Assembly (NCBI GenBank): GCA_963822695.1
Contig: CAWGJH010000024.1
Span: 248,001-312,000, forward strand
Reading direction: 5' to 3'
Length of the DNA: 64,000 nucleotides
Source of the DNA: GCA-003244245 sp963822695
GTDB lineage: Bacteria; Actinomycetota; Actinomycetes; Mycobacteriales; Pseudonocardiaceae
Part shown: positions 14,631 to 23,215 of the stretch, one piece after another
How positions within the stretch are numbered: the first letter of the stretch is position 1
Layout: each line of letters starts with the position of its first letter
Made by a program: the position numbers and the translations under genes
Notes under the pieces: generated by a model
Seen by the model: the letters and a program-made list of their open reading frames with translations, nothing else
Database searches by the model: none
Told to the model about the DNA's origin: nothing

Positions 14631-16445
14631 ATGACAACCACCGCACCAAGGCATGGCAGCGCAGGCGCTGCAAAGGGTCAACTCACCGAGATGGTGTGGG
14701 ACCCAGTTACCCGAATCGTAGGTAGCCTCGGTATCTACACGAAGATTGATTTTGCGGCCGGCAGGGTTGCCGAGTGTCATAGCACTTCATCGGTTTTCCG
14801 CGGGTACTCAATTTTCATGAAGGGCAAGGACCCTCGCGACGCCCACTTCATCACCAGCCGTATCTGTGGGATCTGCGGGGACAACCACGCCACCTGCTCG
14901 GTGTACAACCAGAACATGGCGTACGGGGTGGCCCCACCGCACCTCGGTGAATGGGTCATCAACCTGGGCGAAGCGGCCGAGTACATGTTCGACCACAACA
15001 TCTTCCAGGAGAACCTGGTCGGGGTCGACTACTGCGAGAAGATGGTCGCCGAGACCAACCCCGGCGTACTCGATCTGGCCAACCGCACCCCGGCGCCGCA
15101 TGCCGAGGCCCATGGGTACCAGTACATCGGCGACATCATGCGGGCGCTCAACCCGCTCTCAGGGGAGTTCTACCGCGAGGCGCTGCAGGTCTCCCGCTAC
15201 ACGCGAGAGATGTTCTGCCTCATGGAGGGTCGCCACGTACACCCCTCCACGCTCTACCCGGGCGGCACCGGCACCGTTGCCACCCACCAGCTGTTCACCG
15301 ACTACTACACCCGCCTCATGCGGTACGTGGAGTTCTGCAAGCGGATCGTGCCGCTGCACGACGACCTGTTCAATTTCTTCTACGACGCGATGCCTGGTTA
15401 CGAAGAAGTGGGTAGGCGCCGGGTGCTGCTGGGTTGCTGGGGCGCGCTCAACGACCCAGAGCATTGCGACTTCAACTACCGCAACATGACCAACTGGGGC
15501 CGCAAGATGTTCGTCACCCCCGGTGTGGTGGTGGACGGCAAGCTGGTCACCAACGACCTGGTGAAGATCAACCTTGGATTGCGGATCCTGCTCGGCTCCT
15601 CGTTCTACGAGGACTGGGACGGCCAGGAGATCTTCGTCAACAAGGACCCGCTGGGTAACCCGGTCGACCGGAAACACCCGTGGAACCAGCACACCATCCC
15701 GCGGCCGGCCAAGCGCGACTTCTCCGGCGCCTACAGCTGGACCATGTCACCTCGGTGGTTCGACGGCAAGGACCATCTTGCCCTGGACACCGGCGGCGGT
15801 CCGATCGCCCGGCTGTGGGCGACGGCTCTGGCCGGGCTGGTGGATACCGGCACCGTCAAGGCCACTGGCAAGAGCGTGATCATCAACCTGCCAAGGACGA
15901 TGACGAAGCCCGAGGCCACATTCGAGTGGAACATCCCGTACGACAAGGCTGGCAAGCCGCTGTCCAACGCGATCGAGCGCAACCGGGCCCGGACCTACTT
16001 CCAGGCCTACTCCGCCGCGCTTGCACTGCATTTCGTGGAGAAGGCCCTGGCCGAGGTGCGTGCTGGCCGCACCAAGACCTGGGAGCCGTTCAAGGTGCCC
16101 AAGGAAGCGATCAGCTGTGGGTGGACCGAGGCGGTCCGGGGCGTGCTGTCGCACCACATGGTGATCCGGGACGGGAAGATTGCCAACTACCACCCGTACC
16201 CGCCCACCCCGTGGAACGGCAGCGTCCGCGATATCTACGGAACGCCGGGCCCCTACGAGGACGCCGTGCAGAACACGCCGATCTTCGAGGAGAACCCACC
16301 GGCGAACTTCAAGGGCATCGACATCATGCGGGCGGTGCGCAGCTTCGACCCGTGCTTGCCCTGTGGTGTACACATGTATCTGGGAGAAGGCAAGGAATTG
16401 CAGCGACTGCACACGCCACACGCGTTCACCACGACTGGCGGCTGA
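14631..16445 (+). CDS. hhyL: [NiFe] hydrogenase large subunit, group 1h
   Basis: 604 residues. The nickel-iron site motifs are L1 RICGICGDNHATC (C79, C82) and L2 DPCLPCGVH (C575, C578, H581). A 23-residue tail after H581 (MYLGEGKELQRLHTP...) is the extension normally removed by the maturation protease, which the operon encodes at 19960. The sequence around SVFRGYSIFMKGKDPRDAHFITSR agrees with the high-affinity actinobacterial type that oxidises atmospheric H2. Group assignment is from motif recognition and gene context, not phylogeny. A stretch of 556 open codons on the opposite strand is a coding shadow. Confidence 0.95.
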   Translation: MTTTAPRHGSAGAAKGQLTEMVWDPVTRIVGSLGIYTKIDFAAGRVAECHSTSSVFRGYSIFMKGKDPRDAHFITSRICGICGDNHATCSVYNQNMAYGVAPPHLGEWVINLGEAAEYMFDHNIFQENLVGVDYCEKMVAETNPGVLDLANRTPAPHAEAHGYQYIGDIMRALNPLSGEFYREALQVSRYTREMFCLMEGRHVHPSTLYPGGTGTVATHQLFTDYYTRLMRYVEFCKRIVPLHDDLFNFFYDAMPGYEEVGRRRVLLGCWGALNDPEHCDFNYRNMTNWGRKMFVTPGVVVDGKLVTNDLVKINLGLRILLGSSFYEDWDGQEIFVNKDPLGNPVDRKHPWNQHTIPRPAKRDFSGAYSWTMSPRWFDGKDHLALDTGGGPIARLWATALAGLVDTGTVKATGKSVIINLPRTMTKPEATFEWNIPYDKAGKPLSNAIERNRARTYFQAYSAALALHFVEKALAEVRAGRTKTWEPFKVPKEAISCGWTEAVRGVLSHHMVIRDGKIANYHPYPPTPWNGSVRDIYGTPGPYEDAVQNTPIFEENPPANFKGIDIMRAVRSFDPCLPCGVHMYLGEGKELQRLHTPHAFTTTGG

Positions 16446-16448
16446 GTC

Positions 16449-17372
16449 GTGCCCACCAGTAACACATCGGATATCCAAGCGGTTGGGGGACGGGTCGAGG
16501 CGCTGCTCGCGGAGTTCGCCTCGACCTCCGACCCCGCGGTCGCAGGGCGAGCCGAGGAGCTGGTCGCCCTGCTCGTCGAGTTCTACGGTGCGGGACTGGC
16601 CCGCATCATGGAGTTGCTCGACGAGCAGGCCGTCGCTCCCCTGCTCGCTGACAAGGCGGTGGCGGGCCTGCTGGTGCTGCACGACCTGCACCCGCAGAGC
16701 ACCGAGGAGCGGGTCCTCGCCGCGCTGGAGCGGGTCCGGCCCTACCTCGGCTCGCATTCCGGCGACGTCGAGTACCTCGGGCTGGACCCCGACGGCACCG
16801 TGCGGTTGCGGTTGGCGGGCAGCTGTGACGGCTGCCCGTCTTCCGCGCTCACGGTGAAGATGGCCATCGAGAAGGGGATTGAGGACGTCGCTCCGGAGGT
16901 CACCAAGGTGGAGGTGGAGGGGGTTGCGCCCGATCCGGCTTCGCGCCTCACCGCGGGAGCGATACCCGATGGGACCACCCTGCTCCCCCTGCACCAGGTG
17001 AGCCGGCAGCCGGAGCCACCGGCTGCAACCTGGGTACAGGTCGAGGGGATCGAGGACCTCGGTCAGGGTCAGGTGGCTCCCATGCTGGTCGCCGACACGG
17101 CGGCGGTGATCTGCAACGTGGCAGGGAGTCTGTATGCCTACGCCGACCGCTGCTCGGTCTGCGGCTCCGGCCTGACCGGCGCGGAACTGGAGGGGGCTTT
17201 GTTGGCCTGCCCCAGTTGCGCGCAGCGTTACGACGTGGTCCGGGCCGGCCGTGGATGGGGCGGGACCGCCGGGGCGGCCCCGCCCACGGCCACGGTGCAT
17301 CTCGACCCGCTGCCGCTGCTGGCTGAGAATGGCGGGGTCCAGATCGCGGTCCCCGCTCAGGCGGTGTCGTGA
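16449..17372 (+). CDS. NifU-domain plus Rieske-like protein
   Basis: 307 residues from GTG 16449, three bases after the large-subunit stop. Residues about 85-160 form a NifU C-terminal domain with CDGCPSS (scaffold CxxC). Residues about 205-275 resemble a Rieske fold (CNVAGSLYAYADRCSVCGSGLTGAELEGALLACPSCAQRYDV), but the two Rieske histidines are replaced so that the pairs read CSVC and CPSC. An all-cysteine site would hold rubredoxin-type iron, a different cluster, or zinc. It is probably an Fe-S delivery or electron-transfer partner of the hydrogenase. Its stop overlaps the next GTG (GTGA). Confidence 0.85.
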   Translation: MPTSNTSDIQAVGGRVEALLAEFASTSDPAVAGRAEELVALLVEFYGAGLARIMELLDEQAVAPLLADKAVAGLLVLHDLHPQSTEERVLAALERVRPYLGSHSGDVEYLGLDPDGTVRLRLAGSCDGCPSSALTVKMAIEKGIEDVAPEVTKVEVEGVAPDPASRLTAGAIPDGTTLLPLHQVSRQPEPPAATWVQVEGIEDLGQGQVAPMLVADTAAVICNVAGSLYAYADRCSVCGSGLTGAELEGALLACPSCAQRYDVVRAGRGWGGTAGAAPPTATVHLDPLPLLAENGGVQIAVPAQAVS

Positions 17373-18004
17373 AGGGGGGGTTGCGGCGCTTCGTCGGGGG
17401 TGCCGCTCCCTCACCACCCCCGACCGGGGGGGTCGAGCGGTGCGAGCTGTGCGCAGAGCCGATCGCCGAGTGGCATGGGCACGTGGTCGACGTCGAAGGC
17501 CGCGGTCTGATGTGCACCTGCCGCCCCTGTGCGCTGCTGTTCACCAAAGAGGGTGCGGGGGGTGGACGGTTCCGGGCAGTTCCCGAGCGTTACCGGTACG
17601 CCGCCGACGTGCCGCTCGCGGCGTCAACCTGGGACTCGATCGGGATCCCGGTGGCGATGGCGTTCTTCTTCACCAACAGCGCACTCGGACAGACCGTCGC
17701 CTTCTACCCGAGTCCAGCAGGGGCAACGGAATCGCTACTGTCGCTGGAGGCCTGGACGGATCTGCTCGCCGCGACTCCGGCTCTGGCCGACCTGCTGCCC
17801 GATGTCGAGGCGTTGCTGGTGCACAAGGCAGAAAGTGGGTTCGAGTTTTTCGCGGTCCCGATCGACGCCTGCTACCAGCTCGTCGGTCTGGTCCGCATGC
17901 ACTGGAAGGGCTTCGACGGGGGCGAGGAAGCCTGGGCAGCAATCCACGAGTTCTTCGCCGGCCTACGGGAACGCAGTGAACGGATGGCGGTTGCCGATGA
18001 CTGA
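17369..18004 (+). CDS. DUF5947 family hydrogenase-cluster protein
   Basis: 211 residues, GTG 17369. It has a zinc-ribbon-like start, CELCAEPIAEWHGHVVD...GLMCTCRPCALLFT, followed by an alpha/beta region (FFFTNSALGQTVAFYPSPAGATESLL, CYQLVGLVRMHWKGFDG). I recognise the pattern as DUF5947, which as far as I remember occurs with actinobacterial group 1h hydrogenases. The function is unknown; conserved cysteines suggest metal binding. It overlaps the next gene by eight bases. Confidence 0.78.
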   Translation: MKGGLRRFVGGAAPSPPPTGGVERCELCAEPIAEWHGHVVDVEGRGLMCTCRPCALLFTKEGAGGGRFRAVPERYRYAADVPLAASTWDSIGIPVAMAFFFTNSALGQTVAFYPSPAGATESLLSLEAWTDLLAATPALADLLPDVEALLVHKAESGFEFFAVPIDACYQLVGLVRMHWKGFDGGEEAWAAIHEFFAGLRERSERMAVADD

Positions 18005-18647
18005 GCTGTCCTTCACCTGCCTCGACGTGCAGCCCGAGCGCTATGCCGCAGCGCCCACGCTGCTGTTCCGGCTGCAGGTCAACGCGCCTGCCGAGCAGCG
18101 GGTGCGAGCCATCGCGCTGCGCTGCCAGATCAGGATCGAACCGCAGCGCCGCGGGTACGGCGAGCAGGAGGCCGAGCGGCTGCTTGAGCTGTTCGGCGAG
18201 CGCGGACGCTGGGGCGACACGCTCAAGCCATTCCAGTTCGCCAACACCTCGACGGTGGTCGCCAGCTTCACCGGCAATACTGAAGTCAACGTGACCGTGC
18301 CGTGCAGCTACGACATGGAAGTCGCGACGGGCCGGTACTTCCACGGCCTGGAGGATGGCGAGATCCCGTTCATCCTGCTGTTCAGCGGGACAGTATTCAA
18401 GGACGGCGAGAAGGCTCTGTGGATCGAGCAGGTGCCCTGGCACACCGAATGCCGGTACCGGATGCCGGTCGAGGTCTGGCGCGAGATGATGGATATCCAC
18501 TTCCCCGGCAGTGGATGGCTGCGGCTGCGCCGTGACACGATCGACGCCCTGGCCGACTTTCGGGCCACCCGCGCCCTGCCCACCTGGGATGACGCCATTA
18601 TCGCCGTGCTGGACCAGGCCCGCGAACGCACTGCGGAGGGAGGATGA
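17997..18647 (+). CDS. DUF6084 family hydrogenase-cluster protein
   Basis: 216 residues from ATG 17997; the frame is open far upstream but that part is the DUF5947 gene in another frame. The sequence (LSFTCLDVQPERYAAAPTL, IALRCQIRIEPQRR, FTGNTEVNVTVPCSYDMEV, HFPGSGWLRLRRDTIDAL) matches what I recall of DUF6084. It is predicted mostly beta with no membrane segment. The function is unknown; its constant position between DUF5947 and the next gene implies a role in hydrogenase assembly or anchoring. Confidence 0.78.
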   Translation: MTELSFTCLDVQPERYAAAPTLLFRLQVNAPAEQRVRAIALRCQIRIEPQRRGYGEQEAERLLELFGERGRWGDTLKPFQFANTSTVVASFTGNTEVNVTVPCSYDMEVATGRYFHGLEDGEIPFILLFSGTVFKDGEKALWIEQVPWHTECRYRMPVEVWREMMDIHFPGSGWLRLRRDTIDALADFRATRALPTWDDAIIAVLDQARERTAEGG

Positions 18648-19963
18648 TGACAGCCCCGATGGACGTCGCCCGGAGTGTGGCCGACGCCGTCCTCTACGAG
18701 GGTTACCTGCTGTACCCCTACCGGGCTTCGGCGCGCAAGAATCAGGTCCGCTGGCAGTGGGGGGTGCTGGTGCCCCCCGCCTACGCCGCCGCCGGGCACG
18801 GTGAGCATGCCACCTCGCATAGCGAGTGCCTGCTGGAGCCCGGCACCGACCCGGTACTGCACATCCGGCTGCGGTTCCTGCAGTTGCAGCACCGCAGCGG
18901 TGGTGATGGGTCGGTCCCCGAGTTCGACGAGGCGGTGGAGCACGAGGTCGACTCGGTGCTTTCGGTAGCGGAGTTGTTCAATACCGACCTGCTGGACACC
19001 GGGCGGGTGGTTGCGGTCACCGTGCCCGGTGGCACCGAGACCACCGATGGCGTGACCCGGCAGCGTTGGCCGCTGGACGGCGAGATCCGGTTGTCCGCGC
19101 GGCGACTGGAGGGGCCATACGGCGTCCTGCAGCTCACCGTCGAGGTCGTCAACACCACGCAGTGGACCGATCCGGAGGCCGCTCGGCACCTGGCGCTGCG
19201 GCACTCGCTGATCGCCGCCCACACCGTGCTCGCGGTCACCGATGGGGAGTTCATCTCCTTGATCGACCCACCGGAGTGGGCCAAACCCGCCGCCGAGGGC
19301 TGCCACAACGAACGCACCTGGCCGGTGATGGTCGGCGAAGCGGGGCGCCGCGACGTGATCCTGGTCTCGCCGATCATCCTCTACGACTACCCGGTGATCG
19401 CGCCGGAGAGTCCCGGCGAGCTGTTCGATGGCACCGAGATCGACGAGATTCTCACGCTGCGCACGATGACGCTCACCGATGAGGAGAAGGCCGAGGCGCG
19501 AGCCACTGACGAGCGGGCCCGCAAGCTGATGGACCGCATCGACTCGATGCCCCCCGAGATGCTCGACAAGCTGCATGGTGCGATCCGCTATCTCGGTGAG
19601 ACCCCCCGCGCCTGCGGCGAGCCCGATCCGATCGAGACGATCACCACCCCCGGCACGCCGTGGTGGGATCCCGGCGCGGATGCCTCGGTGGACCCGGATA
19701 CCGACAGCGTGCTCATCGCCGGGGTCGAGGTGGCCAAGGGCAGCAGGGTATTGCTCGCGCCGGGGCTGCGCCGGACGGACGCCCAGGACATGTTCCTCGC
19801 TGGGCGCACTGCCACCGTCGCCGCGGTGTTGCTCGACGTCGACGGCAACACCCACGTCGCGGTCACTCTCGACGATGATCCGGGTGCCGAGATCTCGGCC
19901 GCGCACGGCCGGTTCCGCTACTTCTCCCCCGACGAACTCGCCCCGTTGGGAGGACAGGGATGA
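18644..19963 (+). CDS. Hydrogenase-cluster protein of unknown function
   Basis: 439 residues from ATG 18644; ATG 18647 is better spaced from GGAGGGAGG and may be the true start. The N-terminal half (LYEGYLLYPYRASARKNQ, WQWGVLVPPAY, RWPLDGEIRLSAR) is predicted globular; residues about 280-320 are charged helix (LTDEEKAEARATDERARKL); the C-terminal part has a small beta region (GSRVLLAPGLRRTDAQDMFL, ATVAAVLLDVDGNTHVAV). No catalytic motif is recognised. It is translationally coupled to DUF6084 and to the protease gene, so it is part of the hydrogenase system. Homologs recur, in my memory, in Streptomyces group 1h clusters. Confidence 0.75.
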   Translation: MMTAPMDVARSVADAVLYEGYLLYPYRASARKNQVRWQWGVLVPPAYAAAGHGEHATSHSECLLEPGTDPVLHIRLRFLQLQHRSGGDGSVPEFDEAVEHEVDSVLSVAELFNTDLLDTGRVVAVTVPGGTETTDGVTRQRWPLDGEIRLSARRLEGPYGVLQLTVEVVNTTQWTDPEAARHLALRHSLIAAHTVLAVTDGEFISLIDPPEWAKPAAEGCHNERTWPVMVGEAGRRDVILVSPIILYDYPVIAPESPGELFDGTEIDEILTLRTMTLTDEEKAEARATDERARKLMDRIDSMPPEMLDKLHGAIRYLGETPRACGEPDPIETITTPGTPWWDPGADASVDPDTDSVLIAGVEVAKGSRVLLAPGLRRTDAQDMFLAGRTATVAAVLLDVDGNTHVAVTLDDDPGAEISAAHGRFRYFSPDELAPLGGQG

Positions 19964-20514
19964 CGACATTGGTGGTCGGAATCGGCAATATTTTCCACAG
20001 TGACGACGCGTTCGGCGTGGAGCTGGCCGGCCGGCTAGCCGCGGAGACGCTGCCCGACGGTGTGCGGGTTGCTGACTACGGGATCCGGGGGATGCACCTG
20101 GCCTATGACCTCCTCGAGATGGCCCCAGATACCACGATCCTGCTCGACGCCGTTTCCCGCGGCGGCGAGCCAGGAGATCTCTTTGTGATCGAGATCGGGC
20201 TCGGTCACGTGCCCGGCCTCGAGCCGTCCACCGTCGACCCGCACGGGATGAAGACGGGCGCGGTGCTTGCGCTGCTGGACAATCTCGGCGGCAGCGCGGG
20301 GCGGACCCTCCTGGTCGGTTGCGAGCCGGCCAGCACCGAGGAAGGTATGGGATTGTCCTCGACTGTCGCCGCAGCGCTCGACAAGGCTGTCGGCGTGGTT
20401 ATGGATCTGCTCACCGACAAGGAAGGAAGTGACAGGAATGTTCCGTCTGCTGCGTCAACTGCTGTTCTGGGGATCAGCGATCGGTCTGGCCACCGTAGCG
20501 GTACAGGTGTCTAA
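19960..20514 (+). CDS. Hydrogenase maturation protease
   Basis: 184 residues, ATG 19960 in an ATGA overlap. It begins VVGIGNIFHSDDAFGVELA, the GxGNxxxxDDxxG motif of the HyaD/HycI family, with a second acidic ligand in LLDAVSRGGEPGD and a conserved histidine in DPHGMKT. It removes the C-terminal peptide of the large subunit after nickel insertion. The last 25 residues (after TDKEG) look non-conserved, and the coding sequence there overlaps the start of the 37-aa peptide gene in another frame. Confidence 0.9.
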   Translation: MTTLVVGIGNIFHSDDAFGVELAGRLAAETLPDGVRVADYGIRGMHLAYDLLEMAPDTTILLDAVSRGGEPGDLFVIEIGLGHVPGLEPSTVDPHGMKTGAVLALLDNLGGSAGRTLLVGCEPASTEEGMGLSSTVAAALDKAVGVVMDLLTDKEGSDRNVPSAASTAVLGISDRSGHRSGTGV

Positions 20515-20551
20515 GGACGTCGCTCGTTACAAGCAAATGAGCGAGATGTAA
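20438..20551 (+). CDS. 37-residue membrane peptide (DUF6893-like)
   Basis: ATG 20438, preceded by AAGGAAGTGACAGG. Sequence MFRLLRQLLFWGSAIGLATV followed by AVQVSKDVARYKQMSEM: one hydrophobic helix (residues 8-24) with basic ends. It overlaps the last 77 bases of the protease gene in another frame. I recall such a small protein, DUF6893, as a regular member of actinobacterial hydrogenase clusters. A role as membrane anchor or small accessory subunit is an inference. Automated annotation often misses it because of its size. Confidence 0.75.
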   Translation: MFRLLRQLLFWGSAIGLATVAVQVSKDVARYKQMSEM

Positions 20552-20580
20552 TTCTACTCCCACCACGGAGGTAATAGCCC

Positions 20581-20862
20581 ATGTGCCTCGGCATCCCGGG
20601 CGAAGTGATCGAGATCCTGCCCGATCAGCCCGACTTAGCCAGGGTTGACGTCAGTGGGGTCAAACGCGCGATCAATATCGGTCTGTTGACCGATGACCCG
20701 CCCGTTCCCGGTGACTGGATTCTGATTCATGTCGGTTTCGCATTATCGAAGATCGATGAACAGGAGGCCAAAGCAGCGATGGACTTCCTGATAGGTATCG
20801 GGCAGGCCTACGAGGACGAGATCGCCGCTCTGCTCGAGTCGCGGATTGACGAAAGGCAGTGA
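20581..20862 (+). CDS. hypC: Hydrogenase assembly chaperone HypC
   Basis: 93 residues starting MCLGIPGEVIEIL; C2 is the residue that binds the iron intermediate, and VPGDWILIHVGFALSKIDEQEA is the conserved C-terminal helix region. HypC with HypD carries Fe(CN)2CO to the large subunit. GGAGG lies seven bases upstream of the ATG. This is the canonical HypC of the cluster, in contrast to the one at 12476. Confidence 0.95.
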   Translation: MCLGIPGEVIEILPDQPDLARVDVSGVKRAINIGLLTDDPPVPGDWILIHVGFALSKIDEQEAKAAMDFLIGIGQAYEDEIAALLESRIDERQ

Positions 20863-20867
20863 GCGGT

Positions 20868-22007
20868 ATGCGATTCGTCGATGAATACCGGGACGCCGAG
20901 AAGGCTCGTGCGCTGGCCGCCAAGATCGCGGCACTGTGCGAGCCTGGACGGCATTACAAGTTCATGGAAGTCTGCGGTGGACATACACACACCATCTATA
21001 AGCACGGACTGGAGGACTACCTTCCAGAGTCGATCAGCCTGGTTCACGGGCCGGGCTGCCCGGTGTGTGTGATCCCAATGGGCCGGGTGGACGACGCGAT
21101 CGCACTGGCCGAACAGCCGGATGTGATCATGACGTCTTTCGGCGACATGATGCGGGTACCCGGCGGTCGCGGATCGTTCTTCGACTCCTCGGCCGCCGGC
21201 ACCGACATCCGGATGGTCTATTCCCCGCTCGACGCGCTGAAGATCGCCCGGCAGAACCCGGACAAGCATGTGATCTTTATGGCGATCGGGTTCGAGACCA
21301 CCGCGCCGTCCACTGCGATGACCGTACTGCGGGCGGCGGCTGAGGGCATCGAGAATTTCTCGATCTTTTGCAACCACGTCACGATCATCCCGGCGATCAA
21401 GGCCATCCTGGACTCCCCGGACCTGCGGTTGGACGGGTTTCTCGGCCCTGGCCACGTCTCGACTGTCATCGGCTGCCGGCCATATGAGTTCATCGCCTCG
21501 GAGTACGGTAAGCCGCTGGTCACGGCGGGGTTCGAGCCGCTGGACATCCTGCAGTCGGTCTACATGCTGCTCCAGCAGTTAGCCGAGGGGCGCTGTGAGG
21601 TGGAGAACCAGTACTCCCGGGTGGTGCCGTGGGACGGCAACACGGTGGCGCTGCGGGCGGTGGGCGAGGTGATGCAGCTACGCCCCTACTTCGAGTGGCG
21701 GGGGCTCGGGTTCATCTCGCACTCCGCGTTGCAAGTCCGGGAGCGCTACGCGGCCTTCGACGCGGAGCGGCGCTTCACGCTGCCCGGGGTGAGGGTCGCC
21801 GACCCGAAGGCGTGCCAATGCGGCGAGGTGCTCAAGGGCGTCCTCAAACCGTGGGAGTGCAAGGTGTTCGGCACCGCGTGCACGCCCGAGACACCGATCG
21901 GCACCTGCATGGTCTCCTCTGAGGGAGCCTGTGCGGCGTACTACAACTTCGGTCGGTTCAACCGCCAGCGGGTCCGGGAAGTCAGTATCGAGGCGAGCAG
22001 GGCATGA
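20868..22007 (+). CDS. hypD: Hydrogenase maturation protein HypD
   Basis: 379 residues from ATG 20868 (MRFVDEYRD); a GTG at 20859 overlapping the hypC stop is an alternative. Family motifs are present: MEVCGGHTHTI, HGPGCPVCV, GFETTAPSTA, and the 4Fe-4S cysteines CQCGEVLKGVLKPWECKVFG, CTPETPIGTCMVSSEGACAAYY. HypD is the scaffold, with HypC, on which iron receives cyanide and carbon monoxide. Its stop overlaps hypE (ATGA). Confidence 0.95.
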   Translation: MRFVDEYRDAEKARALAAKIAALCEPGRHYKFMEVCGGHTHTIYKHGLEDYLPESISLVHGPGCPVCVIPMGRVDDAIALAEQPDVIMTSFGDMMRVPGGRGSFFDSSAAGTDIRMVYSPLDALKIARQNPDKHVIFMAIGFETTAPSTAMTVLRAAAEGIENFSIFCNHVTIIPAIKAILDSPDLRLDGFLGPGHVSTVIGCRPYEFIASEYGKPLVTAGFEPLDILQSVYMLLQQLAEGRCEVENQYSRVVPWDGNTVALRAVGEVMQLRPYFEWRGLGFISHSALQVRERYAAFDAERRFTLPGVRVADPKACQCGEVLKGVLKPWECKVFGTACTPETPIGTCMVSSEGACAAYYNFGRFNRQRVREVSIEASRA

Positions 22008-23179
22008 CGCACCAGGACACCACCCAGCAGGCTGACTGGGCGGAGGCGGCCGTCGCCGAGCATGACGCGGGATACCCCGCGCATGCCTCGGCCGGGGCCA
22101 CGCACTCCAGCCGGGAACAGTTGGTGCTGGAACGCATCGAACGGGCCCGCCGGGCCCGGCCACGGGTGCGCGAGAAGCTCATCACGCTCGCGCACGGTGC
22201 TGGTGGCAAGGCCAGCCAGTCTCTGATCGAGGCAATCTTCCTGGACGCCTTCCGCAATCCCTTGCTGGAGCCGCTCGAGGACGCCGCGATCATGACCGCC
22301 GGCGATGCGCGGCTGGCCTTCACCACGGACTCCTATGTGGTGTCACCGCTGTTCTTCCCCGGTGGTGACATCGGTGACCTCGCGGTCAACGGCACGGTCA
22401 ACGACTTGGCCGTGTCCGGGGCGCGGCCGGCCCATCTCTCCGCCGGGTTCATCCTGGAGGAGGGATTCCCGGTCGAGGACCTGCGGCGGATCGTGGCGTC
22501 AATGGCCGCGGCCGCCGCCGCGGCCGGGGTCTCGATCGTCACCGGCGACACCAAGGTCGTGCAGCGGGGTAAGGGGGACGGCTGCTACATCACCACGGCC
22601 GGGGTCGGTGTGGTCACCGGCAATCTGACTCTGGGCGTGGCCACCGCGCGCCCCGGCGACGCGGTGATCGTCTCAGGCCCGGTGGGCGACCACGGCATCA
22701 CCATCATGCTGGCGCGCGGCGAGTTGGACATTGACGCTGATCTGGTCTCTGACACCGCTCCGGTGCACGACCTGGTGCGGGGACTGCTCGACGCGGTGGG
22801 CCCGGACGTTCGGGCGATGCGCGACGCCACACGTGGTGGGGTCGCGACGATCCTCAACGAGGTGGCCAAGGCTGCGGGCGTGGCCGTGGCGATTGATGAA
22901 GACGCCGTCCCGGTGCGGGCGGAAGTCCGTGGCGCCTGCGAGTTGCTGGGCATCGACCCGCTCTACGTCGCCTGTGAGGGACGCGTCGTCGTGATTGTCG
23001 ACCCCGGTGCGGCCGACGCCGCGGTGGCGGCGTTGCGGGCGCACCCGCTCGGCGCTGGAGCCACCGTGGTCGGCCACGTCGCCGAGGATCCGCCCGGACT
23101 GGTCCTGCTCAAGACCGGGTTCGGCGGCACCCGAATCATTGATCTGCTCGTCGGCGACCCGCTACCGCGGATCTGCTGA
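22004..23179 (+). CDS. hypE: Hydrogenase maturation protein HypE (carbamoyl dehydratase)
   Basis: 391 residues. The core starts near residue 58 with KLITLAHGAGGKASQSLIEA and includes LAFTTDSYVVSPLFFPGGDIGDLAVNG and GDHGITIM; it ends PRIC, with the C-terminal cysteine that is carbamoylated by HypF and dehydrated to thiocyanate. The first 57 residues (MTHQDTTQQADWAE...) are an extension not found in Escherichia coli HypE. hypF, its partner, is not in this window. Confidence 0.95.
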   Translation: MTHQDTTQQADWAEAAVAEHDAGYPAHASAGATHSSREQLVLERIERARRARPRVREKLITLAHGAGGKASQSLIEAIFLDAFRNPLLEPLEDAAIMTAGDARLAFTTDSYVVSPLFFPGGDIGDLAVNGTVNDLAVSGARPAHLSAGFILEEGFPVEDLRRIVASMAAAAAAAGVSIVTGDTKVVQRGKGDGCYITTAGVGVVTGNLTLGVATARPGDAVIVSGPVGDHGITIMLARGELDIDADLVSDTAPVHDLVRGLLDAVGPDVRAMRDATRGGVATILNEVAKAAGVAVAIDEDAVPVRAEVRGACELLGIDPLYVACEGRVVVIVDPGAADAAVAALRAHPLGAGATVVGHVAEDPPGLVLLKTGFGGTRIIDLLVGDPLPRIC

Positions 23180-23215
23180 ACACGTCGTGAGGGAGGTCCG
23201 CTGAATCGGAGCGAG

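Noticed and set aside
15747..17417. 556-codon open frame antisense to the hydrogenase large subunit and NifU-like gene
   Set aside because: The plus strand has clear hydrogenase and NifU motifs; the antisense frame is a high-GC shadow with no recognisable domain.
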